Source: Tannerella sp.
GTDB lineage: Bacteria > Bacteroidota > Bacteroidia > Bacteroidales > Tannerellaceae
Assembly: GCA_031275525.1 (NCBI GenBank)
Contig: JAISOP010000321.1
Location: 1 to 6,443, forward strand
Direction: 5' to 3'
Length of the DNA stretch: 6,443 nucleotides
The position numbers were made by a program, and so were the translations under genes. The notes below the pieces were generated by a model. That model had not been told where the DNA came from and made no database searches. It saw nothing but the letters and a program-made list of their open reading frames with translations. This document shows positions 1-5,697 of the stretch, one piece after another (position 1 is the first letter of the stretch; each line of letters begins with the position of its first letter).

Positions 1-101
1 GATTCCGAATCCTGTCCGAACGGTACCGTAACCGGCGGAAACGCTTCGCTTTGAGGTTTAACCTTATTGCCGCTATTTGTAATCTTGATTTGATTATTTA
101 G
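1..101 (+). pseudogene. C-terminal tail of an IS5-like transposase (partial at window edge)
   Basis: Reading from position 3, the frame is open for 32 codons to a TAG at 99-101. The peptide contains RYRNRRKRFALRFNLIAAIC, which I recognise as the style of ending found in many IS5-family DDE transposases (basic RNRRKRF block, then LRFNLIA and a short hydrophobic tail). The gene continues off the left edge, so I cannot tell whether the element is intact. The other two forward frames meet stops sooner (52-54 in frame 1; 29-31 in frame 2). Family assignment is from memory of the motif, without a search. A chance open frame is possible but would not be expected to carry this motif. Confidence 0.6.
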
Positions 102-116
102 TTTCGCAAGAGGTCT
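102..116. mobile_element. Proposed right terminal repeat of the IS5-like element
   Basis: Directly after the transposase stop codon lies TTTCGCAAGAGGTCT. Its complement, AGACCTCTTGCGAAA, resembles the GAGACCTTTGCAAAA-type ends of several IS5-family elements. The left end is outside the window, so the inverted repeat and target duplication cannot be checked here. The boundary at 116 is a proposal and could be off by several bases. Confidence 0.4.
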
Positions 117-133
117 ATTGTCGAAGTCAGGAG

Positions 134-160
134 TTTATTTTGTTTTTAGCAGTAAGTTGC
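134..160 (+). repeat. 27-bp exact copy of protease codons 4-12 (upstream copy)
   Basis: These 27 bases are identical to 919-945, which encode FILFLAVSC in the signal peptide of the protease at 910-2886. Here there is no ATG before them, and a TAG at 164-166 follows in the same frame. Further along in that frame, 185-205 read STAKMYY, loosely like SAQVYTR at the protease signal cleavage region. The simplest reading is a dead relic of a paralogous secreted-protein gene, next to the IS5-like end. A copy made by local recombination is the alternative. Confidence 0.7.
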
Positions 161-246
161 TTATAGCAACGGTTTTCTATGCCATCTACGGCAAAAATGT
201 ACTATGAAACTTGTCTTTTTATTACGGGCATCTCAAGTTTTGTTCG

Positions 247-254
247 TATTTTTA
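247..254 (+). promoter_or_regulatory. Possible -7 box for the lipoprotein gene
   Basis: TATTTTTA matches the Bacteroidota -7 consensus TAnnTTTG at all but the last base and lies about 30 bp before the ATG at 285. No convincing TTTG -33 box sits at the usual spacing, so this is weak. The same 8-mer recurs at 878-885 before the protease gene. Confidence 0.25.
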
Positions 255-284
255 CTGCAAGATTAATCGCTAAATATCACGGAT

Positions 285-845
285 ATGAAAAAGTATTTGT
301 TTTTAATGCCAGCCCTTGCCCTTGCGTTGGGAGGGGGGCTGACAGGCTGTAATCCATCAGCCGATGTAGAACCGGAGCCGGAGGTAGTAATACCCGATGA
401 GCCGGAAGTGCCGGAGTGTAATGATCCTTTATGTCATTATGTGTATCATTATGATTCCAACGGCGCTGATTTTTGGCCGTCGCTTCGCACGGATACGGCT
501 ATCCGGAACAGGCTTATCGGCAAGTGGCAGCAAATTGCATGGAGCAGTTCTGAGCAGGAAGAGATACGCTATGAAGATTCGGGAAACCGGATTGAATTTA
601 CCGCGAAGGGCGAATGGATTAGGGTAACTTCCAGGACGGATACATGGATATATCGGATTGATTCGATTTATTTGTACAGTACAAAGGTTGATGAAGGAAA
701 GCCGGTAATAAACGGTAATGTGTTTTTTTACGCTTATCAATTCTCGGGCAGCGGAAATGAACTCACCATCAAATTGCTCTGGGGGAATACTACGATGGAA
801 TTACCGGGGGTTCCCTTTCTTTTCATGTACAAACGAATAGAGTAA
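285..845 (+). CDS. Lipoprotein with lipocalin-like C-terminal domain
   Basis: A 186-residue predicted lipoprotein. The signal peptide (residues 1-21) has a hydrophobic core and ends in the lipobox LTGC, so C22 should be lipidated. An acidic, proline-rich linker follows (about 28-44, EPEPEVVIPDEPEVPE), then C45 and C50, which could form a disulfide. Residues 77-186 have the look of Bacteroidota lipocalin-like domains: LIGKWQQI (77-84), IEFTAKGEW (103-111), alternating beta-type segments, GNELTI (157-162) and a closing YKRIE. The start has a short lysine-rich n-region and no Shine-Dalgarno sequence, as is usual in this phylum. The gene lies 64 bp before the secreted protease on the same strand with no terminator seen between them, so co-transcription is possible. 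Its specific function is unknown. A periplasmic or surface ligand-binding protein or an inhibitor of the neighbouring protease are inferences. Confidence 0.85.
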   Translation: MKKYLFLMPALALALGGGLTGCNPSADVEPEPEVVIPDEPEVPECNDPLCHYVYHYDSNGADFWPSLRTDTAIRNRLIGKWQQIAWSSSEQEEIRYEDSGNRIEFTAKGEWIRVTSRTDTWIYRIDSIYLYSTKVDEGKPVINGNVFFYAYQFSGSGNELTIKLLWGNTTMELPGVPFLFMYKRIE

Positions 846-853
846 CAGGAACT

Positions 854-885
854 TTTGGATGGGAGAATTACGAGAATTATTTTTA
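854..885 (+). promoter_or_regulatory. Candidate Bacteroidota promoter for the protease gene
   Basis: TTTG at 854-857 is followed after 20 bp by TATTTTTA at 878-885, close to the TTTG / TAnnTTTG pair used by the primary sigma factor of this phylum (last base of the -7 box differs). Initiation would fall about 15-20 bp before the ATG at 910. The spacer contains a direct repeat of GAGAATTA (863-870 and 872-879). If active, the protease could be expressed independently of the lipoprotein gene. Confidence 0.45.
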
Positions 886-909
886 TTATAAACTCAAATA
901 TCAAAGGAC

Positions 910-2886
910 ATGAAAAGATTTATTTTGTTTTTAGCAGTAAGTTGCGGTATATCGTTGCATATATCCGCACAAGTGTACACTCGATTCTTCGAGGGTAAGG
1001 AGGCGTTTGAGACTGTTCCGGTCTTGAAGCAGGCTGGATTGATTAAGGCAGATGCAGTGACGAAGCAAATGCCTCCGATCAACGTGATGCAGTTGTTGGA
1101 GGAAGACCGGCAGAACGAAGGGATGGATGTTCCTTTTCGTTTCGGTTACGGATTTGACGTGGAATACACAACGGACGATGCGAACTGGGTCGTTTCCGGT
1201 TCCAGCCGAATATGGAAGATGCATTTTCAGTCTCCGGGCGCCTATTCGCTGAATTTCATATTCAGCGAACTGACACTGTCGCCCGATGCTGAACTTTATG
1301 TCTTCAATCCGGAAGGAACGGTGGTTTACGGTCCTGTAACAGCTATTCAGAATATTAGGCAAGGCGTTTTTCTTACGGATTTGGTTGCCGGAGATGAAGC
1401 GATTCTTTTGATTGTCGAACCGGCCGGTTCAAAGGAAAAATCGAAGCTAACCGTATCAAGGGTTGTACATGGCTATATCAACATGTTTCCCGGTCTCAAC
1501 AGGGAACTTGTAACTGCTGACCCACTTCCCTGCCATTTGGATGTCACCTGCTATCCGGCATGGAAAAATGCATCGGTTGGTGTTGCGCTTGTCTTGCGGG
1601 CAAATGGAAGTTCGTTTTGTTCAGGTTGCTTGTTAAACAACACGGTGCAGGACGGAAAGCCTTATTTTTTATCGGCCTTCCATTGTGCTGATGCCGACAG
1701 TAACGGAGTATTATCCCCTTCCGAAAAAATCGCGACAGAAAGCTGGATGTTTCGCTTCAAATATAAAAGTTTGACCTGCGACGGTATTGGGTCGTTATAC
1801 GTTACCTATAACCAGGCGACCTTCAGGTCGGCATGGTATGATACGGATTTCCTGCTGCTTGAGATTCTGCACAGTAGCAGTACGGCTTTCCCTTATATTG
1901 CTTTTTTGGGCTGGGATAAAACGACATCGACCTCAACAGGTACGGGAATACATCATCCTCGAGGTGCTCTGATGAAAATAGCATTTGGCCAGAATTACGC
2001 AAATTATCCGTCTGAAATACACTGGAGTGGCGGACTAAATTCTCCTCCCAATACGCATTGGAAGGTAACTTATTACAACGGTCTTGTCGAACCAGGTTCT
2101 TCCGGTTCTCCTTTATTTAATTCCAGTCAACGGGTCGTCGGACAAGCGCATGGTAATACGTCTCCTTCTTGTTTTTCGACGCAAAATGCTTATTATGGTC
2201 GTTTTGATGTATCCTGGACGGGGAACAATACGAATGACACACGATTAAGTAACTGGTTAAATCCCACAGGTTCGAGTACGAATACGACGAACTTGGGATA
2301 TTTCAGGTCGCCCCCTTTCATGACGAGCATAGTAGGAGATTTTAATTCGGTGACCAATTGTCCGCATCAATACGCTGCATATCATAATGATACTTATCCG
2401 GCGCCCACGAGTTATCGATGGATGCTATCTCCGGACTACAGTAATAATGTAATAACCGATGCCACAAGCAGGGTATGTACGATTACATTCGGTACGCCCG
2501 GTGAATATATACTTGAGGCTCGAGGGATCAACGCTTATGGAGAATCGCTAACTTATCACGAACTGACGATGGTGCTTGATTCATTATCTCTCTCCCCGCA
2601 GTTACCCTATCCGAATCCGGTGTTCGACAGGCTGACCGTTCCGTTAGGGCAAGCCGTGACTTCTTCAACAGCAACCCGGCAAGGTGTTGCGGATATATCT
2701 GCCGTTCGTCCTACGTATGATGTTCGGTTATACAACGAGTTTGGGCACATCGTAAAACAAGGCGTTTCGGTAGCAGATAAAATAGAATTTGAGGTGACGG
2801 ATTTGCCGGACGGCATCTATTACCTGCATGTCTATACGAGCGGTAATGCTCGGCCGGAAATCCATAAGGTGTTCGTCAGGCATTAA
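910..2886 (+). CDS. Secreted Lys-C-type serine protease (S1) with T9SS sorting domain
   Basis: A 658-residue endopeptidase exported by Sec and then by type IX secretion. Residues 1-21 are a signal peptide ending in ISAQ. Residues about 22-202 form a beta-rich prodomain (SGSSRIWKMHFQSPGAYSLN, then VVHGYINM). Residues about 203-455 match the Achromobacter lysyl endopeptidase fold: C208, C214, C237, C259, C290 and C421 fit that enzyme's six disulfide cysteines, and the triad is H258 (LSAFHC), D313 (YDTDFLLLE) and S398 (EPGSSGSP). W372 and H414 fit its substrate-pocket Trp and His, but the lysine-selecting Asp appears replaced (A427 in YYGR context). Residues about 470-556 look PKD-like. Residues 566-658 form a type A C-terminal domain (YPNPV, VRLYNEFGHIVKQ, LPDGIYYLHV, KVFVRH), which should be cleaved at secretion. 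No lesion is seen. The catalytic class is secure; substrate and biological role are not. Confidence 0.93.
   Translation: MKRFILFLAVSCGISLHISAQVYTRFFEGKEAFETVPVLKQAGLIKADAVTKQMPPINVMQLLEEDRQNEGMDVPFRFGYGFDVEYTTDDANWVVSGSSRIWKMHFQSPGAYSLNFIFSELTLSPDAELYVFNPEGTVVYGPVTAIQNIRQGVFLTDLVAGDEAILLIVEPAGSKEKSKLTVSRVVHGYINMFPGLNRELVTADPLPCHLDVTCYPAWKNASVGVALVLRANGSSFCSGCLLNNTVQDGKPYFLSAFHCADADSNGVLSPSEKIATESWMFRFKYKSLTCDGIGSLYVTYNQATFRSAWYDTDFLLLEILHSSSTAFPYIAFLGWDKTTSTSTGTGIHHPRGALMKIAFGQNYANYPSEIHWSGGLNSPPNTHWKVTYYNGLVEPGSSGSPLFNSSQRVVGQAHGNTSPSCFSTQNAYYGRFDVSWTGNNTNDTRLSNWLNPTGSSTNTTNLGYFRSPPFMTSIVGDFNSVTNCPHQYAAYHNDTYPAPTSYRWMLSPDYSNNVITDATSRVCTITFGTPGEYILEARGINAYGESLTYHELTMVLDSLSLSPQLPYPNPVFDRLTVPLGQAVTSSTATRQGVADISAVRPTYDVRLYNEFGHIVKQGVSVADKIEFEVTDLPDGIYYLHVYTSGNARPEIHKVFVRH
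919..945 (+). repeat. 27-bp repeat, functional copy within the protease signal peptide
   Basis: This is the in-gene copy of the repeat at 134-160. It covers exactly codons 4-12 of the protease (F4 to C12), so both copies begin and end on codon boundaries of this gene. Confidence 0.8.
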
Positions 2887-2904
2887 TGATTCATGATATT
2901 GAAG

Positions 2905-2936
2905 GGGCGTTCGGTTGGGTCGGACGCTCTTTTTTT
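2905..2936 (+). terminator. Rho-independent terminator after the protease gene
   Basis: A 10-bp stem, GGGCGTTCGG (2905-2914) with TCGGACGCTC (2920-2929), including three G-U pairs, closes a 5-base loop and is followed by seven T (2930-2936). It begins 18 bp after the protease stop codon and separates that unit from the receptor gene. There is no matching T-run on the other strand, so it acts in the forward direction only. Confidence 0.88.
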
Positions 2937-2968
2937 GCCTGCACCGTCGCAGATTAAAAATATTCCCA

Positions 2969-2991
2969 TACATTTGCCGCCGGTAATTTTG
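2969..2991 (+). promoter_or_regulatory. Two exact TAnnTTTG boxes upstream of the receptor gene
   Basis: TACATTTG (2969-2976) and TAATTTTG (2984-2991) both match the Bacteroidota -7 consensus exactly. Neither has a good TTTG -33 box at about 20 bp upstream. Initiation from either would give a leader of roughly 170-195 nt that contains both hairpins before the ATG at 3172. Confidence 0.3.
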
Positions 2992-3053
2992 AAGGTTTAT
3001 GAAAGCGAAGTTCCATACAATCGCAAAAAACATCTTTTGTAATACTACAAGGG

Positions 3054-3078
3054 CCTTATCTTATGCCATACGATAAGG
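3054..3078 (+). promoter_or_regulatory. 25-bp near-perfect palindrome in the receptor leader
   Basis: CCTTATC (3054-3060) pairs with GATAAGG (3072-3078), and inside it TATG (3062-3065) pairs with CATA (3067-3070) around a single central C. Only one pair (3061/3071) is mismatched. It could be a hairpin in the transcript or an operator for a dimeric regulator. No run of T follows it, so it is not a simple terminator. Confidence 0.55.
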
Positions 3079-3096
3079 GTCTTACGCTATACCCGA

Positions 3097-3124
3097 AGCG
3101 TTTCAGGGAATACCTGAAAGCGCT
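3097..3124 (+). promoter_or_regulatory. Stem-loop in the receptor leader
   Basis: AGCGTTTCAGG (3097-3107) pairs with CCTGAAA (3113-3119) and CGCT (3121-3124), with one bulged G at 3120 and a GAATA loop. The stem ends 47 bp before the start codon. ACGCT at 3084-3088 can instead pair with AGCGT at 3097-3101, which would disrupt this stem, so two exclusive folds are possible. Confidence 0.55.
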
Positions 3125-3171
3125 CAGGAGTTGAATAATCCATTTATCAATCAAATTAAGAACAAAGTGAT

Positions 3172-5208
3172 ATGAAGAAAAAGAGAATGAACGCGCCTCG
3201 GGCCTTTCGGTTCAGGCGATTTGCCGGGAAAGCGTACAGCGCTTTCAACAGTATGCACAAGGTGGTGAATATCGGCGTGCTGACGGCCGGTATGCTGGTC
3301 TTTGCCCACGCTACCCCGACGGCGGCACAGACGGCCGGCGTTGCCTCGCAGCCCGAAATGCTGCCGGAGGAGGAACTGGAGGAACTGGAGGAAGTGACCG
3401 TGACGGCGGCACGCGTCGAAACGCCCGCCGGCAGGGCGGCCAAATCGGTCACCGTCATCCGCCGGGCACAGATTGAGCAGGCGCCTGTCCAAAGCATCGA
3501 AGAACTCCTGAACTACGTCGCCAATATCGACGTCATCCAGCGGGGCGGACACGGCGTCCAGGCCGACATCTCCCTGCGCGGCGGCTCAGCCGACCAGACG
3601 GCCGTCCTGCTAAACGGCGTCAACTTCACCAATCCACACACCGGCCATTACAGTTTTGACCTTCCCGTCAACCTTTCCGACATCGAACGCATCGAAGTGA
3701 TCCACGGCCCCGCGGCGCTGGTTTACGGTTCCGGCGCCTTTTCGGGCGGCATCAACATCGTCACCAAAAAGGAGATCGACGCCCGCCTGTATGCCAATGC
3801 CAAGGCCGGCATGTATGCCTTGCATGAAGCGGAGGTGCGGGGCGCAGCCGGCGTGGGACAAACCAAAAACAGCCTGTCTGCCGGCTACCGGGCGTCGGAC
3901 GGATATACTGCCGAACACAACAGCGACTACCGGCTGCTCGACCTGCTCTGGCAAACCGCCTGGGAAGCCGGGGAAGCGTCCCGCCTCGACCTGCAAATGG
4001 GCTATAACCGTAAACAGTATGGCGCGAACACGTTCTATTCCGCGCTCTATCCGAACCAGTACGAACAGACAAGCGCCTATGTGGGGTCCCTGAAAGGCTC
4101 CTTCGGGAAGGCCCTGAAGTGTATCCCCATCCTTTACTGGAACAGGCATTACGACCGCTTTGACCTGATCCGGAATACGGACACCGGCCGCAACTTTCAC
4201 CGGGGGGATACGTATGGCGCCAACCTGGTTTTCCAATATACTTCGCGGCTGGGCGTCACCGGCTTGGGCGGCGAATGGCGGCGCGAGGCCATTGTGAGCA
4301 GCAACCTGGGTCATCCGATGACCACGCCGCAGGGACGCTACACGCACCGGGACGAACGTACCAATACCGCCCTCACGCTGGAACATACGGTCGAGTGGAA
4401 GCGCCTGACCGTATCGGCCGGGGCGCTGATGAGCCGGAATACCCTGTTGGAGAGCGTCCGTTTCTATCCTTCGCTCAGCGCGGTTTACCGCCCTCTGCCT
4501 GCCCTCCGCTTCTACACGACCTGGAGCCGTTCGACCCGCCTGCCTACCTTTACCGACCTCTTTTATACCACCGAAACGCATACCGCCGACGAGGGGCTGA
4601 AGCCGGAACGCTCGGAGTCGGTGGACTGGGGCCTCAGGTACAGTCACCCCTTGGTTACCGCCTCCCTCACGGCTTACTTGATGTGGGGGCGCGACGTGAT
4701 CGACTGGGTCAGGGCGTCGGGCGACCAGAAGTGGGCCTCCTGGAATCTGACCGGAATAGACAAGCAGGGCGTGGAGGCCGGCCTGACTTTCCGCCCGGGC
4801 GAACGCTGGCCGGCGCTGGGCGAACGGACTACCCTGGCGGTCCATTACGCCCGTATGAATCAGACCTGCGACTCCAGAGGCATGGAGTCGAGGTATTCCC
4901 TGAATTACCTGCGCGACAAGCTGACCGTCCAACTCAATCATCCCATATACAAAGGGCTTTCCGCCGGCTGGTATGTTCGTTACCAGAAGCGCATGGGCGT
5001 TTTCCGCAAATACGAAGGCACAGAGGATAGGGGGCTGCACCCGTTTCCCGCTTTCTCAACCCTCGACCTCAAGCTGAACTACAAACAGGATAACTGGAAT
5101 TTTTATCTCCATTTGAATAACCTGTACGACACCTATTATTACGATATAGGGAATGTGCCGCAGGCCGGACGTTGGTTGATGGGGGGCGTCAGTTACCGCC
5201 TCCCATGA
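3172..5208 (+). CDS. TonB-dependent outer-membrane receptor (BtuB-like relatives)
   Basis: A 678-residue outer-membrane receptor for TonB-energised uptake. The leader is long: an arginine-rich n-region with RFRRFAGKAYSAFNSMHK, then a hydrophobic core (about 31-48) and cleavage near ATPTAAQ (47-53). An acidic stretch (62-74) precedes a TonB-box-like EEVTVTA (73-79). The plug domain spans about 85-200, with SIEELLNYVANIDVIQRG, DISLRGGS, TAVLLNGV, IERIEVIHGP and GGINIVTKK. The remainder is a beta barrel, with LPTFTDLFYTTETHTADEGLKPERSE-type text near 448-473 and a terminal strand at GGVSYRLP. Bacteroidales receptors with this leader and plug often sit in cobalamin loci, so B12 or another corrinoid is possible, but no B12 gene or clear cobalamin riboswitch is present, so the substrate stays open. 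ATG codons at residues 1 and 6 are both possible starts. The gene is distinctly GC-rich compared with the two upstream genes. Confidence 0.92.
   Translation: MKKKRMNAPRAFRFRRFAGKAYSAFNSMHKVVNIGVLTAGMLVFAHATPTAAQTAGVASQPEMLPEEELEELEEVTVTAARVETPAGRAAKSVTVIRRAQIEQAPVQSIEELLNYVANIDVIQRGGHGVQADISLRGGSADQTAVLLNGVNFTNPHTGHYSFDLPVNLSDIERIEVIHGPAALVYGSGAFSGGINIVTKKEIDARLYANAKAGMYALHEAEVRGAAGVGQTKNSLSAGYRASDGYTAEHNSDYRLLDLLWQTAWEAGEASRLDLQMGYNRKQYGANTFYSALYPNQYEQTSAYVGSLKGSFGKALKCIPILYWNRHYDRFDLIRNTDTGRNFHRGDTYGANLVFQYTSRLGVTGLGGEWRREAIVSSNLGHPMTTPQGRYTHRDERTNTALTLEHTVEWKRLTVSAGALMSRNTLLESVRFYPSLSAVYRPLPALRFYTTWSRSTRLPTFTDLFYTTETHTADEGLKPERSESVDWGLRYSHPLVTASLTAYLMWGRDVIDWVRASGDQKWASWNLTGIDKQGVEAGLTFRPGERWPALGERTTLAVHYARMNQTCDSRGMESRYSLNYLRDKLTVQLNHPIYKGLSAGWYVRYQKRMGVFRKYEGTEDRGLHPFPAFSTLDLKLNYKQDNWNFYLHLNNLYDTYYYDIGNVPQAGRWLMGGVSYRLP
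3370..3396 (+). repeat. In-frame 9-bp tandem repeat before the TonB box
   Basis: Three copies of GAGGAACTG (the third reads GAGGAAGTG) encode EEL-EEL-EEV at residues 67-75 of the receptor. The repeat lies between the signal peptide and the TonB-box-like segment, so gain or loss of a unit would change linker length without a frameshift. Confidence 0.75.
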
Positions 5209-5220
5209 AACCTTTTTAGC

Positions 5221-5262
5221 GGTTAGTGGTTAGTGGGGAATGGAGAATGGAGAATTGAGAAT
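5221..5262. repeat. Degenerate 7-bp tandem repeat, six units
   Basis: The units read GGTTAGT, GGTTAGT, GGGGAAT, GGAGAAT, GGAGAAT and TGAGAAT. The array starts 12 bp after the receptor stop codon and ends directly at the IS3-like left end. I recall arrays of this GAGAATT type in intergenic DNA of several Bacteroidales; no function is known to me. Confidence 0.8.
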
Positions 5263-5263
5263 T

Positions 5264-5290
5264 GTGTCATGTTCTGAAATAGGTTGACAC
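5264..5290 (+). promoter_or_regulatory. Left terminal region of the IS3 element with internal inverted repeat
   Basis: GTGTCA (5264-5269) and TGACAC (5285-5290) are inverted repeats 15 bp apart in the terminal region. This could be part of the transposase binding site or a small hairpin that limits read-through translation into orfA. It cannot be compared with the right end, which is absent. Confidence 0.4.
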
Positions 5291-5307
5291 ATTAAGGAGG
5301 GGAAATT

Positions 5308-5697
5308 ATGTCAAAAAGGCCCAATCAAAATTATCGGTACAGTGTTTGCTTTAAGCAGAAAGTAGTAGAAGAAGTGAAAGCCGGATTAAGTATAACGGAG
5401 ATCATGCGTAGATATGGCATTGGAGGAGCCACCACGGTCAAGCGTTGGGTTCAGCGTTATGGCGATCCGTCGATGTTAAACGAAGTAATTTATGTAAAAA
5501 TGAGAAAAGAGACAGATCAAATCAAAGTTTTGGAACAGGAGAATCGTCGCTTGAAGATAGCGTTGGCAGACAAGACATTGGCGTATGATGCGTTAGAGAC
5601 ACTGCTGGAGGTGGCGGGTATCGACCAGTCGGCCTTAAAAAAAAACACCGGATTGCCACGATCGGGCGGTGTCACCAGGAAAGGAGGTACAGCATGA
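5308..5697 (+). CDS. IS3-family OrfA (transposase DNA-binding subunit)
   Basis: A 129-residue protein that binds the IS ends. Residues about 10-50 form a helix-turn-helix (YSVCFKQKVVEEVKAGLSIT, then EIMRRYGIGGATTVKRWVQRYG). Residues about 66-100 are a leucine-zipper-like coiled coil (IKVLEQENRRLKIALADKTL), used for multimerisation in this family. Length is normal for OrfA. Unlike the host genes it has a strong Shine-Dalgarno sequence, AAGGAGG at 5294-5300, 7 bp before the ATG. The gene overlaps orfB by four bases (ATGA at 5694-5697) and carries a run of nine A at 5637-5645. OrfA appears intact, but without a complete OrfB it could act only as a repressor or as a competitor for related copies. 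Confidence 0.93.
   Translation: MSKRPNQNYRYSVCFKQKVVEEVKAGLSITEIMRRYGIGGATTVKRWVQRYGDPSMLNEVIYVKMRKETDQIKVLEQENRRLKIALADKTLAYDALETLLEVAGIDQSALKKNTGLPRSGGVTRKGGTA
5637..5645 (+). promoter_or_regulatory. A9 run, candidate -1 frameshift site between orfA and orfB
   Basis: Nine consecutive A lie near the end of orfA, read there as TTA AAA AAA AAC. The orfB frame is -1 relative to orfA and is open continuously from the A-run to the orfB ATG at 5694. A -1 slip here would therefore give an OrfAB fusion, the active transposase in the IS3 family. Frameshifting itself is inferred. Confidence 0.6.

Noticed and set aside
2..31. Frame 2 at the left edge reads IPNPVR, like the start of a T9SS sorting domain
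   Set aside because: The frame stops after nine residues and has none of the later sorting-domain motifs. The third frame gives a longer and better explained peptide.
94..207. 37-codon open frame containing SGVYFVF, resembling the end of a sorting domain
   Set aside because: It has no start codon, runs across the proposed IS end and ends without the usual terminal KVVV-type strand. The overlapping 27-bp repeat explains this sequence in another frame.
2937..3171. Cobalamin riboswitch upstream of the receptor
   Set aside because: Fragments such as GGGAA and TCAGGAG occur in plausible order, but the conserved middle of the RNA (the CCCGC...ACTGT and GCCACTG segments) is not seen, so it is kept only as a hypothesis for a covariance-model search.
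4275..5030. 251-codon open frame on the plus strand within the receptor gene
   Set aside because: It is an alternative frame of the receptor gene with a low-complexity Gly/Arg/Pro-rich peptide and no domain.
3610..5040. 476-codon open frame on the minus strand
   Set aside because: It is fully antisense to the receptor gene, whose plug and barrel motifs are clear. Long antisense frames are common opposite GC-rich genes, and its peptide shows no recognisable motif.
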